Positions 1-7,163 of a stretch of 12,980 bases of DNA are shown here, in pieces (position 1 is the stretch's first letter; each line of letters starts with the position of its first letter). The notes below the pieces were generated by a model, which saw nothing but the letters and a program-made list of their open reading frames with translations, searched no databases and was not told the origin of the DNA. The translations under genes and the position numbers were made by a program. Source of the DNA: an uncultured Clostridium sp. (lineage in GTDB: Bacteria > Bacillota_A > Clostridia > TANB77 > CAG-508); contig CAMXLV010000042.1 in NCBI GenBank assembly GCA_947244675.1, forward strand, positions 1-12,980, read 5' to 3'.

Positions 1-264
1 CCATGCTGAAGTGCTTCTTGAATAGAAGCTTTATATTGAAGCAAATCCTTTGCTAAAATACTTTGTTCTTGATCAGCACCACCACCGAGCAAAAACTAAA
101 TCATAATCCTTAAAGTTTGGGGGAGCATCACCAATCGAATAAGGTTCAATAATAGCTTTAAAACCACGTTGTTCTAAACGATAAGACAAAACTTGGATAT
201 TTCCATAATCACCATATAATTCTAAGATATCTGGATAAAGATACAAAATTTTAATTTCTTTCAC
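1..264 (-). CDS. gatD: Lipid II isoglutaminyl synthase, glutaminase subunit GatD (N-terminal part; one CGGN shift)
   Basis: GatD is the class I glutaminase subunit that supplies ammonia to MurT, which amidates the D-Glu of lipid II on the cytoplasmic side. Only the first ~88 residues are inside the window. Seen: an N-terminus reading YLYPDILELYGDYGNIQ, typical of the family, then DYDLVFA and GGGADQEQ. The family glycine triplet GGG is reached only by skipping one base (G87 on the + strand) in CGGT at 84-87; read as Arg, translation ends after RWWC. I prefer the GTG start at 264 (AAAGGA about 9 nt upstream, protein MKEIKILYLYP); an ATG at 273 almost touches the SD. The gene overlaps the 3' end of murT, so the two are translationally linked. 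The catalytic Cys/His region lies beyond the left edge. Identity is secure from N-terminus plus context. Confidence 0.88.
84..87 (-). other. CGGT +1 shift site, gatD
   Basis: Codons GCT|CGGT|GGT: restores the first Gly of GGGADQEQ. Arg reading stops after 4 codons. Confidence 0.88.
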
Positions 265-1587
265 TTTTATCATTCCTTTTTAAAATTTCATTTCTAGTTG
301 GTTGTAGGGAAGTATAATTTGCAATAATGTATTTTTTAATATTTGTTTGATAAAGGGCATCTACAGCTTCTTTTAAGGTTGGATAAGCTTCTATCTTTTC
401 TATTGGATAATGAGCTGTTTTAAAACGAATTGCCATATCAAAGCTACGTGTTCCAGCTGTGATAATTCGAGAGACATGAGGTAGAGAACTTAAATCAATA
501 TCCCAAATCCAAGAAACATCAAGCCCATCTGCTAAATTATCATTTAAAACAAAAAGTAATTCTTTTTCTTCTTCATCTTCTTTTAAAATTCTAAGACTAA
601 CATTAGCACCAGTTGGATTTTTAGCTAAATTAATAATTGTAGGTATTTCTTTTACAAAAACTTCTTCTAAACGTCCATTGTTTAATACAAAAGTTGATAA
701 GGCATGTTGTATAATGTTAGGTTCAACACTATATAAAGAACAACAACTAATAACTGCAATAAAATTATAAATATGATAAATACTATTGAATTTGATTTGA
801 TAGGTGACATCATTTACCATAAAAGTTCGATTTTTTAAATCAATTTGACTGGCTAATTTGTAGATTTCATTATTACCATAGTTACAATTAGAACAGATAA
901 ATTTTCCGATATGTGAGTATTGATAATATTCATATTGAATACGTGTATGACAAAATGGACAAAATTTTCCTTCTCCTGCTTCTTGCATATCATTGGTGGC
1001 ATATTGATATTTTTCACAACTAAAGTAATAAATATTATGATTTTCTGGGTTAGCTTGTCCGAAGTCTTGCCACATTTGGATCATCATTATTTAAAATTAA
1101 ATTTCCGTGTATAGGTTTTTAAAAACTCATTGATTTTTAAAATTAATGATTCTACTTCTCCATTTCGGTCTAATTGGTCACGAAAGAAATTAAGAATAAC
1201 AAGAGTATCTAATTTTAAATCTTTAAAAATAACAGGGATATATCCTTCATCTACTTCAAAAATAAGATAATCAGCTTTTACTTTACCAGTGAAAGAACAA
1301 TGTTTTAAAATAGTTGATAAAACACCAGTTTCCATATTATTTCCTTCAATATTACTAATTACTTTTTTGCCAGCCGTTTTAAAAACATGTACAATAGCAT
1401 TATTTGTCATAGTCTTGCCATTAGTAGCTGATATTGCTATAACAGGACAATCTATTTTAAAATATTTAAAAATTTGAGGGTTCCAATCATAAGCAATTTT
1501 TCCTAAAAAATTCCCACCATTCTTTTTAGCTAATTTCAAAACAATATATAAAAGTTTCATGGCGAATACTAAAAAAAAGTTTTTCAT
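251..1587 (-). CDS. murT: Lipid II isoglutaminyl synthase, Mur-ligase-like subunit MurT (two CGGN shifts)
   Basis: MurT is the ATP-dependent ligase subunit that, with GatD, converts lipid II D-Glu to D-isoGln. The reconstructed protein is 444 residues, the usual family length. Visible: P-loop TNGKT (55-59; the family usually has TNGKTTT, here TNGKTMT), acidic EVDE (111-114), NFFRDQLDR (133-141), a four-Cys zinc ribbon with CPFC (209-212) and CSNC (231-234), and the C-terminal DUF1727 region with NPTG. Two single-base skips are needed: + strand G1107 (CGGA, after TYT) and G1061 (CGGA, after VARL). Between them only one frame gives the Mur-ligase sequence LILNNDDPNVARL. Read conventionally, the gene falls into a 166-residue and a separate 278-residue ORF, with 14 conserved residues lost. 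ATG 1587 has AAAGGAG 8 nt upstream. First gene of murT-gatD. Confidence 0.93.
1058..1061 (-). other. CGGA +1 shift site 2, murT
   Basis: Codons CTT|CGGA|CAA: VARL-G-QANPEN. Arg reading stops after 3 codons. Confidence 0.9.
1104..1107 (-). other. CGGA +1 shift site 1, murT
   Basis: Codons ACA|CGGA|AAT: TYT-G-NLILNNDDP. Arg reading stops after 6 codons. Confidence 0.9.
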
Positions 1588-1612
1588 TATTTTTCTCCTT
1601 TAATTTTCTAAC

Positions 1613-1641
1613 ATTATAACATAAGAAATAAAAATAAACAA
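1613..1641 (-). promoter_or_regulatory. Promoter of murT-gatD
   Basis: On the minus strand, TTGTTT (1641-1636), 17 nt, TATAAT (1618-1613) with an extended TGT just before the -10. About 25 nt from the -10 to ATG 1587. Confidence 0.6.
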
Positions 1642-1643
1642 CA

Positions 1644-1672
1644 TTGCAATCTTTTGACAAGTGTGTTAAAAT
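1644..1672 (+). promoter_or_regulatory. Possible promoter of the nucleotidase-LiaF-DUF4097 operon
   Basis: TTGCAA (1644-1649), 17 nt, TAAAAT (1667-1672), with TGT before the -10. It would leave a very short leader before ATG 1690, so this is tentative. A TTGACA at 1654-1659 has no well-placed -10. Confidence 0.4.
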
Positions 1673-1689
1673 GAGGGCGAGGTAGAAAA

Positions 1690-2481
1690 ATGAAGTATAT
1701 AAACAAAAAGCAAGAAAAAAATATAAAATTTGAAAAAAATAATTACTATGTAGTACTTGATTTTGATAAAACAATAACCAGAAAAGAAAGTATTGATTCT
1801 TGGATGGCAACCATAGATTTTGAAATGTATGAAAAAGATTGTCAAAAACAATGGGAAAAATTAAACCAAGAATATGCTCCCATAGAAATAGACTATAGAA
1901 TGGATTATGAAACAAAAAAACAAGCTATGGTAGATTGGTATAAAAAGAGTATGGATCTATTATATCATTATCAATTAACCATTCCAAAGATGAAACAAGC
2001 CATGCAAAAAAATCCTTTTGTTTTTCGAGAGGGAGCAAAAGAATTTCTGCAAAAATTAAACCAACAAGGAGTTATTGTTATTATCATATCTGCTGGAATT
2101 GGAAATGTAATTGAAGAATTTTTAAAAGAACAGGAATGTTATTTTGAAAATATGTATATTATTAGTAATTTCATTGAATTTCGAGAGGAAAAAATGCAAA
2201 AATATACAAAACCCTTAATTCATTCTATGAATAAGAGTATAGAGGGGAAACTACCTAAAAAATGGCAAGAGAAAATTAGAGAAAAACCTTATTCTATTTT
2301 ATGTGGTGATATCGTAGAAGATTGTCAAATGCTACCACAAGAAAAGCGAAACCAAACACTAAGGATTGGATTCTTAAATCAAGAAATACAAAAAAATTTA
2401 AAGACATATCAAGAAAATTTTGATATAGTACTTACCAATGATGAAGCTACTTTTTATGAAGTAGAAAAAATAATAAAATAA
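1690..2481 (+). CDS. Cytosolic 5'-nucleotidase III-like (UMPH-1) HAD phosphatase
   Basis: Likely removes the phosphate from a nucleoside monophosphate (pyrimidine 5'-nucleotidase type), in the cytoplasm. The 263-residue protein shows the HAD motifs in order: DFDKTIT (24-30, nucleophile Asp24 and acid/base Asp26), SAGIGNVIEEFL (134-145; motif II Ser), and GDIVEDC (206-212; metal-binding Asp207 and Asp211). Between them is the stretch ISNFIEF...PLIHSMNK (158-182), which resembles the UMPH-1 signature (SNF..F, IH.xNK) rather than phosphoserine phosphatase. UMPH-1 is best known from eukaryotes, with scattered bacterial members, so substrate is inferred. Start ATG 1690 has GAGGT 6 nt upstream. No in-frame CGG, and the frame is intact. 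It is followed at 20 nt by a LiaF-like gene, probably co-transcribed. Confidence 0.75.
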   Translation: MKYINKKQEKNIKFEKNNYYVVLDFDKTITRKESIDSWMATIDFEMYEKDCQKQWEKLNQEYAPIEIDYRMDYETKKQAMVDWYKKSMDLLYHYQLTIPKMKQAMQKNPFVFREGAKEFLQKLNQQGVIVIIISAGIGNVIEEFLKEQECYFENMYIISNFIEFREEKMQKYTKPLIHSMNKSIEGKLPKKWQEKIREKPYSILCGDIVEDCQMLPQEKRNQTLRIGFLNQEIQKNLKTYQENFDIVLTNDEATFYEVEKIIK

Positions 2482-2501
2482 GGAAAGGAAGAAGAAAAAG
2501 A

Positions 2502-3185
2502 ATGAAAAAATTTGGAAACATTTTATGGGGAATGGTATTAATTATAGTAGGAGTAATTTTTGGGCTTAATGCAGTAGGATTAACAAATATCAATATTTTC
2601 TTTCAAGGATGGTGGACATTACTAATTATCATTCCAAGCTTTATTGAATTATTTAGAAATGAAAACAAAATGTGGAGTTTTATTTGGCTATGTATAGGAA
2701 TTGTTTTACTATTATGTGCCCAAAATCTATTATCTTTTCGTTTAGTAGGAAAACTAATTTTTCCATTTATTCTAGTTATGATAGGTATTAGTATCATTTT
2801 TAAAGACACTTTTCACAAAAAGGTAAGTGACAAAATAAAAAACTTAAATGCAAACAAAGGAAATTTTGAATCATATTGTGCTACTTTTGGTTCACAAAAA
2901 ACTGATTTATCAGGGCAAGAATTTAATGGAGCAAATCTAGATGCTATATTTGGGAGTGTAGAAATAGATCTTTCTAAGGCAATCTTAAAGAAAGATCAAA
3001 TTATTAATGCAAATGCCATTTTTGGTGGTGTAGACATTAGAGTTCCAAGTGGTGTGAATATTAAAGTAAAATCAACACCAATTTTTGGTGGTGTAGAAAA
3101 TAAAACAAAAACAGAATACAATGAAAGTTTACCAACATTATATATTAATGGTGTAGCAATGTTTGGGGGGGTAGAAATAAAATGA
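2502..3185 (+). CDS. LiaF-like membrane protein (four-helix membrane domain plus LiaF C-terminal domain)
   Basis: The 227-residue protein has four hydrophobic segments (about 7-27, 34-51, 57-77 and 80-98), then a soluble C-terminal half. That half has repeated short strands ending in FG.V (ATFGS, AIFGSVEIDLS, AIFGGVDIRVPSGV, PIFGGVENK, AMFGGVEIK), the pattern of the LiaF C-terminal / cell-wall-active antibiotic response domain. In Bacillus LiaF restrains the LiaRS envelope-stress system; no liaR or liaS is visible here, so the partner is unknown. AAGGAAAGGAAG lies upstream of ATG 2502. The stop overlaps the next ATG (ATGA), indicating coupling. No in-frame CGG; frame intact. Function in envelope stress is inferred from the domain only. 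Confidence 0.72.
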   Translation: MKKFGNILWGMVLIIVGVIFGLNAVGLTNINIFFQGWWTLLIIIPSFIELFRNENKMWSFIWLCIGIVLLLCAQNLLSFRLVGKLIFPFILVMIGISIIFKDTFHKKVSDKIKNLNANKGNFESYCATFGSQKTDLSGQEFNGANLDAIFGSVEIDLSKAILKKDQIINANAIFGGVDIRVPSGVNIKVKSTPIFGGVENKTKTEYNESLPTLYINGVAMFGGVEIK

Positions 3186-4032
3186 CACAATTTCAAAAAG
3201 TAATTAAATATGGAGCCATTGCATTTGCTATTTACTTATGTTTTATCATCATTAGTATCATAATAGCTTCAATTACAGCAATTTTTGGTATTTCTATTGG
3301 ATTTGAGGCATTTCAAAATACGGAAAATATTGCTAAAATGCAAAAATGGGAACAAGAATATAAAGATATAACCAATATGGATATTGATTTAAATGTTGCC
3401 AAACTAGCTATCAAGAAAGGAGAAACTTTTAAGGTAGAAGTTTCAAATTCTTCAAATGAGTTTCAATGTAGAGTAGAAGCAAATGAATTAAAAATAAAAG
3501 ATAACAAGGTTTATAAAAATCTTTGGAACATAGAAGATATTATTCCAGAAGTAACTATTTTTATACCAGAGGAAAATTCTTTAAAAAAAGTAAAAATAGA
3601 AACAGGTGTTAATGAAACAGAGATAGAATACCTAAAAGCCGAAAAGATTGATTTAAAAATGGGAGTTGGAAAATGTAACATCGATTCTATTTTGGCAGAT
3701 TATGCTAAAATAGAAGCAGGAGCTGGTGAATCAATTATAGACAATGCAAAGATAGGAGAATTAAAACTAAATGGTGGTATTGGTAAATTAGTGCTAAATG
3801 CTCGGTATTACAAAAGAAGCTAATATTCATTGTGGTGTTGGCAAAGTGAGTTTAAGTTTAATTGGTTCTTCATCAGATTATCAAGTAAAAGCACAAACAG
3901 GTTTAGGAAATTTACGAATTAATAATCAAAAAGTAAGACGGAAGTACAATTGTAGAAAACGGAAATATTCCTATTAGAATTGAAGCAGGAGTGGGAGAAA
4001 CTAGTGTTGATTTTCAAGAAGAACGTTTGTAG
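3182..4032 (+). CDS. Membrane-anchored DUF4097-like protein (two CGGN shifts)
   Basis: Reconstructed length is 282 residues: a short N-terminal tail, one membrane helix (about 10-40), then a repetitive beta-rich domain with strands spaced by Gly turns (NGGIGKLVL, CGVGKVSL, TGLGNLRI, AGVGETSV), as in DUF4097 or the adhesin-like beta-helix domains found beside LiaF-like proteins. Two one-base skips are needed: C3803 (CGGT, after LNA) and C3939 (CGGA, after QKVR). Without them the protein ends at 3823 inside a beta repeat (NARYYKRS), while the remaining 70 codons continue the same repeat in the other frames. That continuity is strong evidence that all three segments are one gene. The start overlaps the LiaF-like stop by 4 nt. 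No specific function can be assigned; a role sensing or responding to envelope state is a guess from its partner. Confidence 0.78.
3803..3806 (+). other. CGGT +1 shift site 1, DUF4097-like gene
   Basis: Codons GCT|CGGT|ATT: LVLNA-G-ITKEANI. Arg reading stops after 6 codons. Confidence 0.82.
3939..3942 (+). other. CGGA +1 shift site 2, DUF4097-like gene
   Basis: Codons AGA|CGGA|AGT: NQKVR-G-STIVENG. Arg reading leaves the beta-repeat pattern and stops after 12 codons. Confidence 0.8.
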
Positions 4033-4066
4033 ATAACTTTTTAATAAATTATTTTAGCCTTAGACT

Positions 4067-4114
4067 TTTTTGTTGTATAGGAAAAATCAAAGATTTTACC
4101 TATACAACAAAAAC
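4067..4114. repeat. 48-nt inverted repeat in the convergent intergenic gap
   Basis: A 15-bp perfect stem (4067-4081 with 4099-4113), one A/A mismatch, then a further 6-bp stem AAAATC/GATTTT around an AAA loop. It sits between the convergent DUF4097-like and DUF4130 genes, where a shared terminator would be expected. The T-run is on the 5' arm and the A-run on the 3' arm, the reverse of a classical intrinsic terminator, so the terminator role is unproven. Confidence 0.6.
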
Positions 4115-4156
4115 ACATTATGCAGAAAATTTTAATCATACGCTTTTTGTTTTTCT

Positions 4157-4916
4157 CTAAGGCTCTTCTATTAAATCTTTCCAATATTTTTTTGGCATAC
4201 ATTGCATTTGACACTTAGGATTTGTTCTTTGAGTAATGGCAATTGTTTGGAAAAACATTTTCCATAGTTCTTGGTATTTTTGTTCTTGCAAAGAAATAGA
4301 AGGAATCTTTAAATTAGTTGCATCCATAATTTTATATTCATTTTTATGGTAAAGAAAACAAAGATTTCTTATTTTATCATGTATAATAAAATCTTCTTCT
4401 GGTAATCGTTTCATAAAATGATGTCCCAAAGGTTCTAAAATGTTGTTATCAGGATGAATAGAGGAATAATACAAATTTTTTCCTACTTCTTGAAAACGAA
4501 GAAGCCCTTTTAATCTATGACATTCTCCAAAAACTCTTTTTTGCATTTTCATAACATTAGCAACATAAGAAAGTGTTAAACGATGATTTATTTTAGGCCC
4601 TATTTTAAAGCCATTCCATAAATAAGCTAATAAATCCATTTCTTTTCCTATATCACTAGAAAGAAAAGCATAATAGGTATTATAAAGTGTTTGATAGCCA
4701 ATATTTTTTTCAATTCCTTTTAAAACACGATTTGATTTTTCAAAATTAGTTTCTATCCTAATAGGGCTTTCTAAGAAATTTGGGATATAATCTTCATCAC
4801 AAAAAATTTTTTGTGGTAATGTTTTACTAGAATAACAATCAAAAATAAGACTTAGAAAACCGATCAAAACTACCATCATAAAGATAGCTGGTGGTTATAA
4901 ATTCCCTGTTAGACAT
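4157..4916 (-). CDS. DUF4130 protein, partner of the DNA-repair radical SAM protein (one CGGN shift)
   Basis: Member of the DUF4130 family (TIGR03915-type), always found next to a radical SAM putative DNA modification/repair protein, as here. Reconstructed length is 252 residues. Seen: N-terminal YLYDGSFDG then FLSLIFDCY, a family hallmark, and C-terminal RTNPKCQMQCMPKKYWKDL, the second hallmark. The first 18 codons are joined by skipping + strand G4862 (CGGT 4859-4862); the restored residue is the Gly of DGSFxG. A conventional call would start at an internal ATG (4879) in the wrong frame and lose the conserved N-terminus. ATG 4916 has GGAGG about 10 nt upstream, inside the end of the radical SAM gene, giving a 22-nt overlap and tight coupling. 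Biochemical role unknown; DNA repair is inferred from the partner and from LexA proximity. Confidence 0.87.
4859..4862 (-). other. CGGT +1 shift site, DUF4130 gene
   Basis: Codons GAT|CGGT|TTT: YDGSFD-G-FLSLIFD. Arg reading stops after 7 codons. Confidence 0.88.
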
Positions 4917-6195
4917 TTTTGTTTATCCTCCTTGGTTGGTAATAATTCTTCAAAAAGTGATAATTGCTGGAAATGAGGTGGAGCAAGCTCTCTTTTTTCT
5001 TGATAAATTAAATTCGTTTGAATAAAATTTTCATTGAATTTATAAACTTTATCAAAATATTTTCCTTTACAAGTAATAAAATATTTGGCTCGCTTTAGTA
5101 CAACTCCTAATTTTTTTAAAGCTTCAAAATCTAATAAGAATTCACGCCTAGCACGAATAATTTTTTTGGCGGAAATCACACCAATGCCAGGAACACGAAG
5201 CAGAGTAAAGTAATCTGCTTGATTAATTTCAACAGGAAATTGATGGATATTATGTATAGCCCAATCACATTTGGGATCTAAAAGAGTATTGAAATTAGGA
5301 TGACTTTCATTTAACAATTCTTCTGCGCGGAAACCATAAAAGCGAAGAAGCCAATCTGCTTGGTAGAGTCTGTTTTCACGAAGGAGAGGTGGTGTTTTTA
5401 TGGTAGGTAAGTTTTTATCTTGGTTTACACTAATATAGGCAGAATAATAAACACGCTTTAAATTCAATTTTTGGTATAAGCCTTGTGAAAGTTTTAAGAT
5501 TTTTAGATCAGTCTCTGGTGTAGCACCAATCATTAATTGTGTTGTTTGCCCAGCAGGAACAAAATCAGTTTTAAAACTACTTTTTTCCATTTGATTTTGC
5601 TTGATCTGATTAGAAACATAGGTCATAGGTTGTAGGATGCCATCTTTTTCTTTTTGTGGTGCTAGTAATTTTAGGCTAGTTTGAGAAGGAAGCTCAATGT
5701 TAATACTAATACGATCAACTAAAATTCCTAATTGATCGATTAATTCTTGTGAACATCCGTGGAATAGTTTTACAATGAATGTAGCCATTAAAATGATATT
5801 GATTCCTTAAAATAGAAATGGCTTGAATTAACATTTCCATAGTATAATCAGGAGATACAAGAACCGCTGAGCTTAAAAATAAACCTTCTATATAATTTCT
5901 TTTATAAAAATGAATGGTTAAATCAGCTACTTCTTGGGGAGTAAAAGTAGCTCTTTTTACAGAATTAGTACAACGATTAATACAATATTTACAATCATAA
6001 GAACAAGCATTGCTCAATAAAATTTTTAAAAGGGAAATACATCTGCCGATCAGCACCCCAACTATGGCAAATACCAGAATAACTAGCATTTCCAACTCCA
6101 TTTCCTGTATTTTTTCGTTTACTTCCGCTAGAACTGCAAGAAGCATCATATTTAGCAGAATCAGCTAATATTTGTAATTTATCAAGTAATTCCAT
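4895..6195 (-). CDS. Putative DNA modification/repair radical SAM protein with helix-hairpin-helix (two CGGN shifts)
   Basis: Reconstructed length is 432 residues, normal for this family. N-terminus MELLDKLQILADSAKYDASC, then GSKR, DGRCISLLKILLSNAC and the 4Fe-4S/SAM motif CSYDCKYC (Cys64, 68, 71), then IPGCSQELIDQLG, DRISINIELP, and a helix-hairpin-helix near 330-352 (LLRVPGIGVISAKKI) indicating DNA binding. Skips: + strand G6048 (CGGC, after HSWGAD, restoring the conserved DGRC Gly) and G5759 (CGGA, after HCKTIP, restoring the conserved IPG). Read conventionally the gene splits into three ORFs and the cluster motif is cut off from both ends. Start ATG 6195 has AAAGGA about 8 nt upstream; an in-frame ATG at 6222 lacks the family N-terminus. 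The promoter region is shared with lexA and carries a LexA-box-like site, fitting SOS control. Substrate lesion not known. Confidence 0.92.
5756..5759 (-). other. CGGA +1 shift site 2, radical SAM gene
   Basis: Codons CCA|CGGA|TGT: HCKTIP-G-CSQELID, a conserved family Gly. Arg reading stops after 14 codons. Confidence 0.9.
6045..6048 (-). other. CGGC +1 shift site 1, radical SAM gene
   Basis: Codons GAT|CGGC|AGA: WGAD-G-RCISLLK, a conserved family Gly; the only site with C as fourth base. Arg reading stops after 17 codons. Confidence 0.9.
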
Positions 6196-6215
6196 TTTTT
6201 TAATCCTTTCTTTTG

Positions 6216-6229
6216 CGAACATTTGTATC
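6216..6229. promoter_or_regulatory. LexA-box-like site
   Basis: CGAAC-ATTT-GTATC closely resembles the Gram-positive SOS box CGAAC-N4-GTTCG, with the right half imperfect. It lies just downstream of the minus-strand -10 of the radical SAM gene, where bound LexA would block initiation, and beside lexA itself. Inferred from motif and context. Confidence 0.55.
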
Positions 6230-6230
6230 T

Positions 6231-6259
6231 AGTATAATACAAAAAAATAAAAATGTCAA
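6231..6259 (-). promoter_or_regulatory. Promoter of the radical SAM-DUF4130 operon
   Basis: On the minus strand, TTGACA (6259-6254), a 17-nt spacer, then TATACT (6236-6231): near-consensus housekeeping sigma promoter. Predicted initiation falls about 25-30 nt upstream of ATG 6195. Confidence 0.72.
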
Positions 6260-6273
6260 AAATATGTTTGACA
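6254..6273. promoter_or_regulatory. Palindrome holding both divergent -35 boxes
   Basis: TGTCAAA-N6-TTTGACA is a perfect 7-bp inverted repeat. Its two arms are the -35 elements of the divergent promoters, and its centre (CAAAAATATGTTTG) is also SOS-box-like (CAAAC-ATAT-GTTTG with one difference). One LexA dimer here could cover both -35 boxes. Confidence 0.55.
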
Positions 6274-6296
6274 TTTATTTGTTTGTATGATAAGAT
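6268..6296 (+). promoter_or_regulatory. Promoter of lexA
   Basis: TTGACA (6268-6273), 17-nt spacer, TAAGAT (6291-6296) with an extended TGA before the -10. Predicted start about 25 nt before the lexA ATG. Overlaps the palindrome above, consistent with autorepression. Confidence 0.65.
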
Positions 6297-6326
6297 GTTA
6301 AAAAATAAGGGAATGGAGTGAATAAA

Positions 6327-6977
6327 ATGCCAAGAAAAAAACCAGAATTAAATAAAAGAGAAAAATCAATCTTAAAATTTATTGAAAAACAAATTATGAC
6401 ACAAGGATATCCACCTTCTGTAAGAGAAATTGGAAAAGCAGTAGGATTAAGTTCTACAGCAACAGTACATGGTTATTTAGCAAAATTAGATGAAAAAGGA
6501 TATATTAAAAAGCAAGATAAAAAAGGAAGAACCCTAAGATTATTAAAAGGAGGATCTGGAGAAGAAAAGAAAACATCAAGCAAAGACTTCTATACACAAA
6601 GAGAATTAGTAGAAGTACCAATTATTGGAAAAATTACAGCAGGGGAACCAATTTTAGCAGTAGAAAATGTAACAGATACCTTTCCTATACCAGTAGATTT
6701 TGTTGGCAATTGTGAAAGCTTTATGCTAACCGTTAGAGGAGAAAGTATGATAGAAGCAGGCATATTAGATGGAGACTACATTTTAGTAAAAAAACAAAAC
6801 ACAGCTAACAATGGTGAAATTGTAGTAGCTTTAATTGGGGAAGAAGCAACTGTTAAAACATTTTATAAAGAAAAAGACCATATCAGATTACAACCAGAAA
6901 ATGCAACGATGGATCCAATTATAGTACCAACTTGTGAAATTTTAGGAAAAGTTGGTGGCGTTTTTAGAAAGATGTAA
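6327..6977 (+). CDS. lexA: SOS repressor LexA
   Basis: LexA represses DNA-damage genes and cleaves itself when RecA filaments form. The 216-residue protein has an N-terminal winged helix-turn-helix ([40 protein letters not shown]; about 10-60), a linker, and the S24 protease domain. The self-cleavage Ala105-Gly106 is in GKITAGEP, the catalytic Ser140 in RGESM and Lys177 in TVKTF; all are present, so it should be functional. ATG 6327 has GGAG 8 nt upstream; a GTG at 6318 adds three residues and also has a purine-rich stretch ahead, so the start is slightly uncertain. Divergent from the radical SAM repair operon. The gene has no in-frame CGG and needs no frame change. Confidence 0.96.
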   Translation: MPRKKPELNKREKSILKFIEKQIMTQGYPPSVREIGKAVGLSSTATVHGYLAKLDEKGYIKKQDKKGRTLRLLKGGSGEEKKTSSKDFYTQRELVEVPIIGKITAGEPILAVENVTDTFPIPVDFVGNCESFMLTVRGESMIEAGILDGDYILVKKQNTANNGEIVVALIGEEATVKTFYKEKDHIRLQPENATMDPIIVPTCEILGKVGGVFRKM

Positions 6978-7022
6978 TAAAGAGAAAGTAAAAAAATTTA
7001 CAAATAATTCACAAATAGAATA

Positions 7023-7051
7023 TTGACGAATAGCACTGCGTCACATATAAT
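7023..7051 (+). promoter_or_regulatory. Promoter of the ABC exporter operon
   Basis: TTGACG (7023-7028), exactly 17 nt, TATAAT (7046-7051). This is the strongest promoter match before the ABC genes. It predicts a leader of about 105 nt before ATG 7164. Confidence 0.75.
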
Positions 7052-7067
7052 GAGATGCAGTGTTATT
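7029..7067. promoter_or_regulatory. Operator-like palindrome around the -10 box
   Basis: AATAGCACTGC (7029-7039) and GCAGTGTTATT (7057-7067) form an 11-bp inverted repeat with one G/T position. The left arm fills the -35/-10 spacer and the right arm covers the expected transcription start, so a repressor dimer bound here would block the promoter. Two-gene exporters of this type are often under a MarR- or TetR-type regulator; none is encoded in the window. Confidence 0.55.
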
Positions 7068-7073
7068 GATATT

Positions 7074-7100
7074 CTAGGTAAAATTCTTAATTTTTCCTAG
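7074..7100 (+). other. Hairpin in the 5' leader of the ABC operon
   Basis: CTAGG/CCTAG, a T/T mismatch, AAAATT/AATTTT, loop CTT. Downstream, AGGTT (7108-7112) can pair with AACCT at 7122-7126 or at 7135-7139, giving alternative folds. No known riboswitch was recognised; no U-run follows the hairpin, so it is not an obvious terminator. Confidence 0.4.
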
Positions 7101-7163
7101 AGAGTAAAGGTTTATAGGTACAACCTCTTTAAAAAACCTAAATATAAGAAGCAAGGAGAAAAT

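Noticed and set aside
251..1087. Separate gene starting MMIQMWQ...
   Set aside because: It is the C-terminal part of MurT in another frame; its first nine residues are out-of-frame translation of the conserved NNDDPNVARL segment, and there is no SD.
1526..1915. 129-residue minus-strand ORF spanning the murT / nucleotidase gap
   Set aside because: It is a low-complexity Phe/Tyr/Leu-rich shadow of the AT-rich nucleotidase 5' region, overlapping two convincing genes and their promoters.
4895..5788. Separate gene starting MATFIVKLFHG
   Set aside because: Its first ten residues are an out-of-frame reading of the conserved NGYIHCKTIP stretch; the rest is the C-terminal two thirds of the radical SAM protein.
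5715..6149. Hydrophobic membrane-like protein (MMLLAVLAEV...)
   Set aside because: The hydrophobic N-terminus is the wrong-frame reading of the radical SAM N-terminal region; the rest is its Cys-motif segment.
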